From NCBI GenBank assembly GCA_047967505.1, contig CM106541.1: DNA of 64,000 nt, one strand, 5' to 3'. Source of the stretch: Dipteris shenzhenensis (Eukaryota > Polypodiophyta > Polypodiopsida > Gleicheniales). Positions within the stretch are counted from its first letter, which is position 1; the number at the start of each line of letters is the position of its first letter. The notes below the pieces were generated by a model that was not told the DNA's origin, searched no databases, and worked only from the letters and a program-made list of their open reading frames with translations. Below are positions 34,735 to 47,177 of this stretch, one piece after another. A program made the position numbers and the translations under genes.

Positions 34735-37060
34735 AAAAAACAAAAAACAAACATAAGCATAGGCATAGGCACAGGCATAGGCAAAGGAAAAGAGGAAGAA
34801 GAGGGAAAGGAAAAGAGGAGACATATGCATGATAAGCATAAGCATAAGAGACGGAGACATATGCTCATGCTTATGCTTATGCATGAGCATAAGAGAAGGG
34901 GGAAAGGAAAGAGAGATTGGAAAAGGGGAAAGAGGGAAAGAAAGAGAGAAGAAGAGGGAAAGGAAAGAGGGGAAAAGAGACATATGCTCATGCTTATGCA
35001 TGAGCACATGTCTACTTGTCTTATGCTCATGCATAAGCATAAGAGAAGGGGGAAAGAGAGAAGAAGAGTGAAAAAGAGAGAAAGAAAGAGAGAAGAAGAC
35101 GGAAAGAGGGAAAGTAAAGAGGGAAAAAGAGACATATGCTCATGCTTATGCATGAGCATATGTCTACTTCTCTTATGCTCATGCATAAGCATAAGCATGA
35201 GCATATGAAAGAGGGAAAAAGAGGGAAAGAAAGAGAGAAGAAGAGGGAAAGAGGGAAAGTAAAGAGGGAAAAAGAGACATATGCTCATGCTTATGCATGA
35301 GCATATGTCTACTTCTCTTATGCTCATGCATAAGCATAAGCATGAGCATATGCTCATGCTTATGCTTATGCATGAGCATAAGAGAAGGGGGAAAGAGAGA
35401 AGAAGAGGGAAAGGAAAGAGGGAAAAAGAGACATATGCTCATGCTTATGCATGAGCATATGTCTACTTCTCTTATGCTCATGCATAAGCATAAGCATGAG
35501 CATATGCTCATGCTTATGCTTATGCATGAGCATAAGAGAAGGTAGAAAGAAAGAGAGAAGAAGAGGGAAAGGAAAGAGGGAAAGAGAGAAGAGGGAAAAA
35601 GAGGAAAAGAGAGAAGAAGAGGGAAAGGAAAGAGAGATTGAAAAATATAAAAGAGGGAAAGAAAGAGAGAAGAAGAGGGAAAGGAAAGAGAGATTGAAAA
35701 ATGAGAAAGAGGGAAAGGAAGAGAGAAGAAGAGGGAAAGGAAAGAGGGAAAAAGAGACATATGCTCATGCTTATGCATGAGCATGTGTCTACTTCTCTTA
35801 TGCTCATGGAGTGCTCATGCATAAGCATAAGCATGAGCATATGCTCATGCTTATGCTTATGCATGAGCATAAGAGAAGGGGGAAAGAGAGAAGAAGAGGG
35901 AAAGAGGGAAAGTAAAGCGGGAAAAAGAGACATATGCTCATGCTTATGCATGAGCATGTCTACTTCTCTTATGCTCATGCATAAGCATAAGCATGAGCAT
36001 ATGCTCATGCTTATGCTTATGCATGAGCATAAGAGAAGGGGGAAAGAGAGAAGAAGAGGGAAAAAGAGGGAAAGAAAGAGAGAAGAGGAGGGAAAGGAAA
36101 GAGGGAAAGAGAGAAGAAGAGGGAAAGGAAAGAGGGAAAAAGAGGAAAAGAGAGAAGAACATGGAAAGAAAAGAGAGATTGAAAAATGAGAAAGAGGAAA
36201 AGAAAGAGAAAAGAAGAGGGAAATGAAAGAGGGAAAAAGAGACATATGCTCATGCTTATGCATGAGCATATGTCTACTTCTCTTATGCTCATGCATAAGC
36301 ATAAGCATGAGCATATGCTCATGCTTATGCTTATGCATGAGCATAAGAGAAGGGGGAAAGAGAGAAGAAAAGGGAAAGGAAAGAGGGAAAAAGAGGGAAA
36401 GAAAGAGAGAAGAAGAGGGAAAGAGGGAAAGTAAAGAGGGAAAAAGAGACATATGCTCATGCTTATGCATGAGCATATGTCTACTTCTCTTATGCTTATG
36501 CATGAGCATAAGAGAAGGGGGAAAGAGAGAAGAAGAGGTAAAGGAAAGAGGGAAAAAGAGGGAAAGAAAGAGAGAAGAAGAGGGAAAGAGAGAAGAAGAG
36601 GGAAAGGAAAGAGGGAAAAAGAGGAAAAGAGAGAAGAAGAGGGAAAGGAAAGAGAGATTGGAAAATGAGAAAGAGGGAAAGAAAGAGAGAAGAAGAGGGA
36701 AAGGAGAGAGGGAAAAAGAGACATATGCTCATGCATATGTCTACTTCTCTTATCATGCTCATGCATTTATAAGCATAAGCATGAGCATATGCTTATGCTT
36801 ATGCTTATGCTTATGCATGAGCATAAGAGAAGGGGGAAAGAGAGAAGAAGAGGGAAAGGAAAGAGGGAAAAAGAGGGAAAGAAAGAGAGAAGAAGAGGGA
36901 AAGGAAAGAGGGAAAGAGAGAAGAAGAGGGAAAGGAAAGAGGGAAAAAGAGGAAAAGAGAGAAGAAGAGGGAAAGAAAGAGAGAAGAAGAGGGAAAGGAA
37001 AGAGGGGAAAAGAGGAGGAAAGAGATTGAAAGATTAAAGGAGAGAAGAAGGAAAGGAGGG
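34735..37060. repeat. Palindrome and purine-tract array between the two CACTA genes
   Basis: Long GA-rich tracts (GAGAGAAGAAGAGGGAAAGG variants) alternate with blocks built from CATATGCTCATGC, TTATGCATGAGCATATG and CATAAGCATAAG. Four blocks form perfect 76-bp palindromes centred on CATATG: 35312-35387, 35466-35541, 35963-36038 and 36277-36352. Others are shorter or broken. Every frame is open for hundreds of codons, reading KRERKEEGKE or SLFFSLSFPL, purely because of composition; these are not genes. The array lies between the starts of two divergent genes, so it is in the promoter interval. Confidence 0.95.
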
Positions 37061-37242
37061 AAAGAAGAGGAGAGAAGTGGGAAAGAAGAGGAAAGAGAGG
37101 GGAAGAGAGGGTTCCTACACCCATCACTACAGCTAGCGCTTAAGGCGCTAGTTGCAAGCCAATTGCCTTGCTTACTTGAAAGATTAGAGAGTGCTAAAGA
37201 AAGCGCCGTTTATAGCATCGAGATTCGGTTTTAATCCACAGC

Positions 37243-37314
37243 GTCACTATATAGCGATGCTTTTTCGTCGCTATATAGCGATGTTCTTAACTAAAAACGT
37301 CGCTATATAGCGAC
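37243..37314. promoter_or_regulatory. Internal cluster of the subterminal palindrome
   Basis: GTCACTATATAGCGAT (37243), GTCGCTATATAGCGAT (37267) and GTCGCTATATAGCGAC (37299) lie 100-180 bp upstream of the TNP2 start codon. They are the same sites as at the element ends. They are well placed for the binding protein to control TNP2 transcription. Confidence 0.82.
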
Positions 37315-37419
37315 GCTTTAAGACACTTTTTGTTCTAAGTTGAAGGGAAGCTCATAGATGCTATTTTATAACTGTTAATATATTTTCTTGCAACTTATGT
37401 TGTGATTTTATAAGTGTAG

Positions 37420-39765
37420 ATGGAAGGGATGAGTGGAAGCTTATTCGATGATGCGCGAACGCCCGGGAGCACAAAGTGGCTTACGGAGAGGTTATACTGT
37501 CATTGCACTCATTGCAAGCGAGAAGTATGACATCAACATCGTATTATCATGTGCCACTTGTGGATGTATGGGGAGGAGCCTGAACTAGTACCCATCGTTG
37601 GTGTTGCACGTGTTGATGGACTATCGGTAAGTCAAAGCTATTTAAGTTCATAGTCTTATTGGATACCAGGAAATACAAGATCTTATATTTACACGAAATC
37701 TTAAAACAGGATGAGGAGGCTGACGAAGGTACGCATATACTTTCACACTTTGAGCAAGACTATAGTCTCCCAGATGATGACGAGGGTATGGTCGACATGA
37801 TGGATTCTATATCTAGGGGCACTACATCCTCGACATCTGGGTCGACATCATGGTCGACATGGCCCATAGTTGTGGTGAATTACAATATCCCACCCTCATC
37901 CCACCATGGCTAACAATAAAAAAGGGACACCTCATGCTTGCACTACTTGTGCCAAGAAAGTACAAGGCAAAAAATATGGACATGTACATGGCACCTTTGA
38001 TCGAGGAGCTACAGATATTATGGAGAGAAGTGCAGGTCTTTGATATTTCCAGAGCCCCTAGACATACCAATGATATTTTAGTTAGGGGTATCTTGATGTG
38101 GACCATGCATGACTACCCAGGATATGGAGAGTGCGTAGGGACATGGTTGTGTCTCTACATGTATAATGAGGGATTATGCTTTTATGACTCTCTTTCGCAC
38201 ACATGTCTTATACTAACACATTCATGCACGCGTGTAGGACTTGTTACAAGTGGGTACCATGCTTGTCCTGTTTGTGGACCGGGTTTGAAATCGCTTGCAC
38301 ACTACTCCAAACATATGAGGAAAAATGTTTATGAAGGTCATGCTCGATACCTTCCACTCGACCATCTCGCACGTGGAGGTCAACTTGATCCACCACCATC
38401 ATATTTGGAGGCAAGTGACTGGATTCAAGCTTGGAGGGCGAATGGAGAGAAACCTCCTCCTGGTATGAATAGGCTATCGATCTTTCACGAGCTTCCTTAT
38501 TGGGTTCAGTTACAAATGAATCATCTCTTGAATCCCATGCATATCTTCAAGAATGTGGGGGCTACTATTTGGGCACACTTGGTTGGTTCCAAAGACTCGA
38601 GAGGAGTGCGAGAAGACTTGTGTGCTATGAATAGGATGTCTCGTTTGTGTCCCCAAGTGCATGCTTTGGGAAAAGTTTTCCTCCCGAAAGCAACGTAAAT
38701 CCTCTCTACGAGGGAGGAGGTAGCGATCAAGGTAGACATTGCCTCTTTTCAAACACCGACAGGGTACATGCGTTACTTGAAAGGAGCATTTTCAAAGGAC
38801 AATAAGTTTAGTGGGCTCAAGTCCCATGATTGGCACAAGGTCTTACAGGTATTCTAAGTATAATTAGTGTACCAATAATCATGATGCATTAGTGTAATTA
38901 TGATTATGTTATATTGTTGACATGACTTCTTTGTTGCTTTGATAGTTCATCCTCCCAATTACAATAAAAGGGTGCTTACAAGAAGATGTTAGAAATGCTA
39001 TATTCAAGATCTGTGCTATTGTGAGGTATGCTTACTATCAAATCGCATTGATTGCATTTTCTTCAATTTAAGCTGATTAATGTGTAGATTGATTATGAAA
39101 ATATCTTACATGGACATGTGAAATAGGTGGATATCTCAAAAAGAGATCTCCATATCAAGCATCAAGAAGGCTAGGGTGGAATCCATCGAAGCCGTATGCT
39201 TACTTGAGAAGCACTTTTTCTCGAGCATTATGAAACCTCAAGTCCACTTGCTTTCGTTTTTAAAGATCCATTGATACATGTACTTGAGCATAATTTCATA
39301 TATATAATTGATGACATTTGGCACCCATCTTCAATATAGGTGGTTTTTCATCCGGATCGTTTTGATCCATGATGGTGGTACGTGATCCAAGTTCCACCAC
39401 GAAGTAAGCAAATTTTTAAAGATAGAGATGTGGATATGGAGATGCCACTACCAATGCCGGATCCAATTGATCCCGATGAATCTAGCGAAGAAGATGAAGA
39501 TCACAATATGAGCCAAGAGGAAGATACGCATAATGACATCGCATGGGAGGAAGATGGAGATCACGATATTGAGGAAGAAGACAACGATCATCAAGAATCA
39601 CCACACTTTATTGAAGAAGATGATCAAGTACTTTTAGGTGAGCATATGATGCTAGAGTATGATGATGATATAGGAGATCAACTTGGTATAGAGTTGGAGC
39701 TAGACTTGTTTGGTGCCTTAGACTTGGCTCAAGATGAAACAATTGATGTAAATGCTCTTAATTGA
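37420..39765 (+). pseudogene. TNP2-type transposase (Transposase_21), degraded
   Basis: Exons fit 37420-37626, 37710-38848, 38946-39025, 39127 to about 39273, and 39340-39765, with GT-AG borders. The Transposase_21 core is clear: YN-PPW-LTIKKGHLMLALLVP, MDMYMAPLIEELQILW, GILMWTMHDYPGYG, YHACPVCGPGLKS, YEGHARYLP, FHELPYWVQLQMNHLLNPMH and GLKSHDWHKVLQ. Damage: TGA at 37528-37530; an 11-bp tandem duplication at 37895-37905 that shifts frame inside YN-PPW; TAA at 38696-38698; TGA at 39370-39372; and no DUF4218-like part after VHLLS. The last exon is acidic with a VPPRSKQIF start, as in TNP2 C-termini. It is divergent from the Transposase_24-like gene. It once encoded the DDE enzyme cutting CACTA ends. 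Confidence 0.9.
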
Positions 39766-39937
39766 TTTTTTTCATCTGAAACTTGGACATGAATATATGA
39801 GCTTCAAAGGCTTGATGTACATGCTCTCATATTTTTATTCTCTATGAGATCAAACATGTATGAAATTTTTAAAAAATTTATCATTGAAAAAAACTAACTT
39901 TTAAGGCCTATATGAGTAAAAAACCTCTCAGGAAAAC

Positions 39938-40030
39938 GTCGCTATAAAATAGTATCTCAGTGTCGCTATATAGCAACTTTTGTAATAGTCACTATATAGT
40001 GACATTTATTTAACGTCGCTATATAGCGAC
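39938..40030. promoter_or_regulatory. Right subterminal motif array
   Basis: A half-decayed copy at 39938, then GTCGCTATATAGCAAC (39962), GTCACTATATAGTGAC (39988) and GTCGCTATATAGCGAC (40015), spaced 24, 26 and 27 bp. This mirrors the left array. Confidence 0.87.
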
Positions 40031-40129
40031 GCTTTATGGGATGCACTTTTCATACCGATGATTAGCGCCCCGCGTGCACTAAACATCCGTATGTAAACAT
40101 CGCAATAGGATCCATGTGTAGTAGTGCCA

Positions 40130-41515
40130 CTATATGTAAACACTATATAGCACGTGCATTCAAGGCTTATTCTTAAATCCCTTATCTAATAATATTATAT
40201 GATTAAAGACATCCTTTTTCTATAGAAATATGAATGTTTTAATGATACCCCTTTGTAAATATTACTAAAAACATGATCTGAAAATATCCTTCTATTGCAT
40301 GCATGTGATACTCACATTTAGCCTATCCACATGGTGCAAATGAACTCGAGAATAGGCTTGATGTGAATTAAATCAAGTATGTCTTTAGATGGTATGCAGA
40401 ATAATCTAAGGCAAGGATCTTGTCTTAAATTATAAGGTCATGAAGAACAAACTTTATATGCCTCTAAAAAGCACTAGGTGTTGTATTTAGGCTATAAGAC
40501 ATTACATTGACTAATACAAACCATCCATATTTCTGAAAGTTTTTAGCTTGTCTTGTTCTTTCCTAGAATCTGCTAATAAGTAGAGTCAAGATCCAGATAC
40601 ATCCAGTGTACCAAAGAATCAATTAGATCATTCAGTGATTGGCAAATGATATAGATATGGAATTGTTGCGTTATTAAGGGGCAGAAAATCTATGCAGAAG
40701 CGGTAAGAGTTGGATTGAGGTAGGGTGGAGACAAACCCGGTCGCACGAACAATGGTGGAAGGAGAGCCAGTGCAGGACGTGCAACTAGTTATAGCCGTGA
40801 TTCACCGTCCAACAAGAACAAGTAGCCATGGCTGACTTGGACAGCCACCTCATGAGTCATGGCCACATTTTAATTGGGCCTTCCCTCTTGCCCTGGCACC
40901 ATCGCCCATCTACAAACACTCTGTGCCTATGTAATCACAGCGTTCTGTTACTCCTTACTAGTGTCATGGTCTTCCCACATTCTGTGGACGATTTTGAAAA
41001 AGTTGGGTAGGCACTTGACAAGCGGGACGTGTGAAACAGAGTAGCCATGGCTCCTTAAACCCTTTTAGGGGAAACAAGGCTCACCAAGGAGCCGCTTTTT
41101 CTGAACCCCCCTTAGAGAATGTTCTCTACTTTGCTACATTCCATGCTATCGGAATAACAGCTAGAGGATGTGTGCAAATACCACACATCTCTACCCATTT
41201 AATTTACGGGATCATCATGCAATAGGCACACCACATAGACCTTGTGCACCAGTTCGGACAATATGGTGGCCAAGATCTCAAGCGTGATCTGAACTGAGAG
41301 GACTTTCTCGATTGCGCTCCATTCAATGCTATCGCGACAGGAACTGCAGGATGTGTGCAGACGTTATCGGCAAATTTACGAGACGATCATCTCACAACAC
41401 ATTACCAAAGAAGAAGCAAGAGAGAAAAACTAAGTGCATAGAGGAAAAACAAGCTGGTTTGACACATCAAATTGCCTTTATCTATTTCAAGAGGCAATGC
41501 CTCTGGCTGATTACA
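40130..41515. other. No gene recognised; imperfect 190-bp duplication
   Basis: A segment with CATTCCATGCTATCG and GGATGTGTGCAAATACC (about 41120-41220) is echoed at 41310-41400 (CATTCAATGCTATCG, GGATGTGTGCAGACG). Frames are short. The second copy runs into the sugar-transporter fragment. Confidence 0.45.
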
Positions 41516-41690
41516 AACGATGGGATCTCCTTTACAAATTTGCTTCAACGCAGGAACGTGCGGCAATTCGCGATACGCATTGCTTTCCAAAATTTCCAGC
41601 AACTCACAGGCATAATAGTAATCATGTTTTATGTCCCGATTCTTGTGCAAACACTGGCTTTCAAAAACGATTATTCAGAAGATAAGGTAG
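41516..41690 (+). pseudogene. STP-type sugar transporter fragment
   Basis: The plus frame reads LLQRRNVRQFAIRIAFQNFQ then QLTGIIVIMFYVPILVQTL and AFKND. This matches the region after the central loop of plant hexose/H+ symporters (LLQR+YRPQL, then FFQQLTGINVIMFYAPVLF, in which QQLTG lines the sugar path). The key QQLTG is kept. Only this one segment, roughly transmembrane helix 7, is recognisable. A GT follows (AAG-GTAGGA), but the next acceptor-side sequence does not continue the family. No other exon is nearby, so it is a captured or decayed fragment. Confidence 0.65.
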
Positions 41691-41759
41691 GACACAGATG
41701 TACTGCTGCTATTGGCCGAAGTATGTATACAGATGTCGCATTTGTTGCTTTTTAAATCA

Positions 41760-43080
41760 GGGGATCTAACAAGAATCGTGTATGTCTGCAGGTGGCAATT
41801 GGGATCCTTCTAGGTGGGCTTCAAAACTTTTGCATGGATTGGCCACTGTCGTAGTCTGCTTGTGTGCGTGTTTGTTTCTGCATTTGCTTGGTCTTAAAAA
41901 GCCTTAGCCTACTCATCCCCAGTGAAATTTGCCCACTGGGAAAACGTTCAATCCAGCCAGTCTGCGTAAACACGCTCTTCACTTCCATGAACAGCGACGC
42001 TTAATTTCTGTCCACGCTATGCTGCTTCAAATCCTACATCTTCTTTTTCTTTGAGCTGGCTAGATGGCAATGGTGTTGTAAGATGATTTTACGTCCCAAC
42101 GTTCTTGAAACGGGCAAAGGATCCATGGAATTGAATGGTGTGAAGGTCATAGATAGAATGCAAAAGCATTCGCAAAGAATTGGGTCTCAAAATGTTTTCA
42201 ACGAATTAATTAATCGTACGATGGAATCGCGGATCAACGAAGATCTCGTGACGTTCCGGCCCAAAGTCTTAGGACTTTCTCCTTCGAAAGTCTCGTGGCC
42301 TATCAATCTCCATGAAGCCTCGTTCCATTCGCATATGCTGATGTATCGTGTATTCTGTGTACAGGCCTTTCATCTCCAAGCCTTACTTGGACCACATACA
42401 ATGTTTGAAATGTTGACATTCTATAACTTATGAGATATTATTTATAGTTTTTAGCTAAGTAGAACACATACAATGTTCTAAATGTTCATATTATATATCT
42501 CATGATATATTTAACTTTAATTATATATAATGTTCAAAATGTTAACATTATATATCTCATGACAAATAAAATATCACTTTCAAAAACACCTACAATTATC
42601 ATCTTGAAAAGTATCTCCTCAATATATTTTTATTTGTTACAAATTTAGCATTTCTCTAAATTTACTTTAAAGATCAGTAGTTTCACTATTTTGATATGCT
42701 ATCAAGTGCTTATAATGTGTCACTTGTTCTTTCTACTTCTTAATTCTCTTGCCCATTTTCTTTTCTTCAATTGCGATTGTGATCGCTTCACGGATCGCAT
42801 TCATGCAATGTTTTGAAGAGCTTTTATTTGCTTTCGTACTTTTTATGTGGACTGTGTTTGGTTACCAGTATTTATATCTTCCAATGTCTTCTTGATACCA
42901 TAATTGAAGCTGGAAAAAAATAAGTCAATCATATCATTAATGAAAAAAAAGGAAGATTTTATTTGACAGGTAAAATGTTATGAAGAAAAAGTATTCTTAT
43001 GATAATTTTTTACGTATTCCTTAATTTAAATCATAAATCTTATAAAACCTTAGAAAACACTTAGAGATAGACATGATGAA
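41760..43080. other. No gene recognised
   Basis: A 116-residue plus-strand frame at 42083-42433 has no domain I recognise. The rest, especially 42430-43080, is very AT-rich and empty. Confidence 0.45.
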
Positions 43081-43084
43081 CAGC

Positions 43085-44826
<1,742 letters not shown>

Positions 44827-44829
44827 GAT

Positions 44830-45345
44830 AAGTTTGAGTACTACCGTACATTTATCAACCCCGAAAATTGGGCTACTTATACAGGAAGAGAAACAGCCAT
44901 GCAGAAGTACATTTGCACACCTATGGCAATACATAAGCGAAGAGCTTTGGCCTCACTTCGCACCCAATCACACCAGCTGCAGATTGAAATAGGAGGATGG
45001 AAAGATATGCCAAAAGAGAGTAGAATATGCCAATTATGTGACCAGGGAATGGCAGAAACTGAAGAACACATGGTAATGATATGCCCTTACTATACTCACA
45101 TCCGGAAAGCATTTAGCTCTCTTCTCGAGGGACATAATAGATTGGCTGATATGCTACATAGCGGGTCACCCCCAGCTTTAGGAATGTTTGTCTATAAGCT
45201 TTTCAAGCACAGGAACTCACCTAAGACATAAAGGTAGTTTCTCTTAATACCCTCCCCTCCAAGGGAGGAGACTTTGTGTACGAGGATTTTGTATTGCTCA
45301 GGTCCCACAGGCCAATTTTTTGGTCTTCAGAGGACGATAATATAT
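44830..45345 (+). mobile_element. LINE 3' end with zf-RVT-type tail of ORF2
   Basis: The plus frame 44899-45231 reads HKRRALASLRTQSHQLQIEI, then ESRICQLCDQGMAETEEHMV and MICPYYTHIRKAF. This is the C-terminal reverse-transcriptase-associated zinc-binding module of plant LINEs (R.L..LR...H.L...G.W, then C..C......E.H....C..Y...R). A stop and a short 3' untranslated part follow, ending in (TTC)n. All of the RT and endonuclease is absent, typical 5' truncation. It lies between the second duplication copy and its microsatellite, so it inserted after the duplication. Confidence 0.8.
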
Positions 45346-45360
45346 TCTTCTTCTTCTTCT

Positions 45361-45412
<52 letters not shown>
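45346..45412. repeat. (TTC)n(CT)n(CA)n microsatellite
   Basis: A TTC run passes into CT and CA runs. The CT/CA part corresponds to the tract after the first duplication copy. Confidence 0.96.
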
Positions 45413-46880
45413 AAAACTAAGACCAAAACCTAAGTAAGTGATTGATTAGAGAAGATGGTCACTTTAGAAGTAAGATAAACCCCACCCATCTCGTTTACTC
45501 TAATTGTAGTTTTCGCCTTCTTCTTCTGCTTTAAATTTGGCACCCAAAACTAGCTCTCATTGATACTCTTGAAGACGAAGATATGGATAGTGGTCACTTT
45601 TGACATTGCACTAGCTCTCACCAAATGTCAATCACAATATTTTGACAATTGAGTTGCTTCATTCAAAAGAATGCACACCCTGCCTTGTAGTCAATCTAAT
45701 TGATTTACACAAACCGGTACACAGGAGCCACCCACTATTTTCCTAGCTCATAATATCTCAAGAGAGAAGATGTCTCAATCTCTTGCAATTTGGATTCCTT
45801 AATTAATACCCCATTAATAGTGTCTTCCAATCCTTGCTTCGTGTTAGCCATTGTACGATTTGCTTAGAATTCCCTTCTACACACAGATACCAAGAAACAA
45901 TATGGTTCTCTAGCACAAAGAACCTTGGTCTCTAGAAGAGGCTACATTACTGGTTTAACTACATTAAGCTCATGTAGAGTCAAACAGTTGGTTAACTCTC
46001 CCTCGAAATGCAAGTTGTGAAGTTTCTAGCTAAACCTCTAGGTAGATGTCAATCTGAGACGTTGAGTTGGATTCAAGTATCTTTACTGTCATGTAAAGTT
46101 GATAAGGAATTGCTCCATGTCTTCTGCGATCAAGAAAAAGCAGTAAGCTACGTTGGATCAACTACGTTCGTCTTGGTGTTAAGCATGGTGATATCTTATC
46201 CAAAGAAGAAGACCTTATAATCAGGCTTTATAAGCTCCTTGGAAATAGCTTGAAAACAAAATTTGGTTATCTTTGTGGATGTTTCTTTATTAACTTTATT
46301 TCCTAGTGGTCATTGTTAACCTCAGGTGGTGCAAGTGGTCTTTGTAGCTAGCTTGTGACTCCTAGGATGGACCGACGTGGAGATGAGACATCTCCACTAT
46401 TCTCTTAATAAGGCCACTTCCAGAGTTTGTGGCTCCATTTGCAATCTACATCTAATAAAATTGTTTGCTTGAGATTCAACCGTATGTATGACAAGGCCTT
46501 GTCATCTTTCCCAAGTTCAAAATGCTATAGCTTCCTTTTCACCTTCACCTTCCTCCTTTTAATTTTTCTAATTCTTTTGTCTCTCCTCCGATAATATTCT
46601 TTTGTGCCTATTGGCTTTCCGATAATCTTTTGCCATGCTTTTTATCCAAGGATCGATATTGATGTACCTAGATCCAAGGGTGTGAATCGTCCAATCGTTC
46701 TCGTTGTAGTAACGCTTTTGTCTCGTTAATTTAGAGAATAGATGTGCTGATGTGTCATGTTTCCTATGCACCCTGCCTCTTTTTAATATGTAAAATTTGC
46801 TAGGAAAATGAATTAATGTCAGCCTCCCAAAGAAACAAGAATAAATTTCATATTTTACAACGTCGAACTTCGAAGTCCTT
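45413..46880. other. No clear gene
   Basis: The plus frame at 46008-46220 contains ETLSWIQVSLL and [14 protein letters not shown], faintly like copia RNase H (W..LL...CDN.SAI), but it is too weak to call. Nothing else is recognisable. Confidence 0.35.
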
Positions 46881-46889
46881 TGAAAACCT

Positions 46890-47177
46890 CTATGCCACTG
46901 GGTTCACGGCGCAGCCAAGAAAAATTGCCTTTAGAATATTTTCATTGTGCGTGAGTGTCGCTTGGCCATCCCTTTCGAGCTTTAATCTGCGAAAGAGTCG
47001 AAGAAATGCCACGATGATGGCACGATCATGGATACAGCCTGCAAGACCATGCGGAAGGTATATGTCCAAAATTATGGGAGGAAGGAAATATCCTGCGTTT
47101 AAACCGATTCCCGTCACCCGTGCTGTTGTCTGCGGCACTAGCGCCCGTTGAAGGAACAAACAGGTCTTGTCAGCCAT
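46890..47177 (-). pseudogene. Possible cytochrome P450 scrap
   Basis: The minus frame ends LERDGQATLTHNENILKAIF, which resembles the pre-I-helix part of plant P450s (LQ.DG...LTH.NIKAII). The expected A-G-T-D-T motif does not follow, and a stop comes nine residues later. The rest of the frame shows no P450 landmark. It could equally be coincidence. Confidence 0.22.

Larger units (their letters stand above)
32609..40126. mobile_element. Complete CACTA (En/Spm) transposon, 7.5 kb
   Basis: It begins CACTACAAGGCA and ends TAGTAGTG (inverted CACTACTA), with CCA on both outer sides (32606-32608 and 40127-40129), the 3-bp target duplication expected of CACTA elements. Inside are a leftward Transposase_24-like gene, a rightward degraded TNP2 gene and a central palindrome/purine array. 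Clusters of a 16-bp palindrome lie at both ends and in the middle. The terminal inverted repeats match only over the first few bases. The arrangement differs from classic En/Spm, where both products come from one transcript. The TNP2 gene is dead, so the element cannot move by itself. Confidence 0.94.

Noticed and set aside
35312-36352. CRISPR-like spacing of palindromes
   Set aside because: Repeats are joined by purine tracts rather than unique spacers, and the sequence is a plant transposon.
34735-37060. Very long open frames on both strands (up to 329 codons)
   Set aside because: They come from purine-tract and palindrome composition. All frames are open and encode only K/R/E/G or S/L/F/P and M/L/H repeats.
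46008-46220. Possible copia RNase H remnant ([16 protein letters not shown])
   Set aside because: Only two weak motif echoes and no preceding reverse transcriptase.
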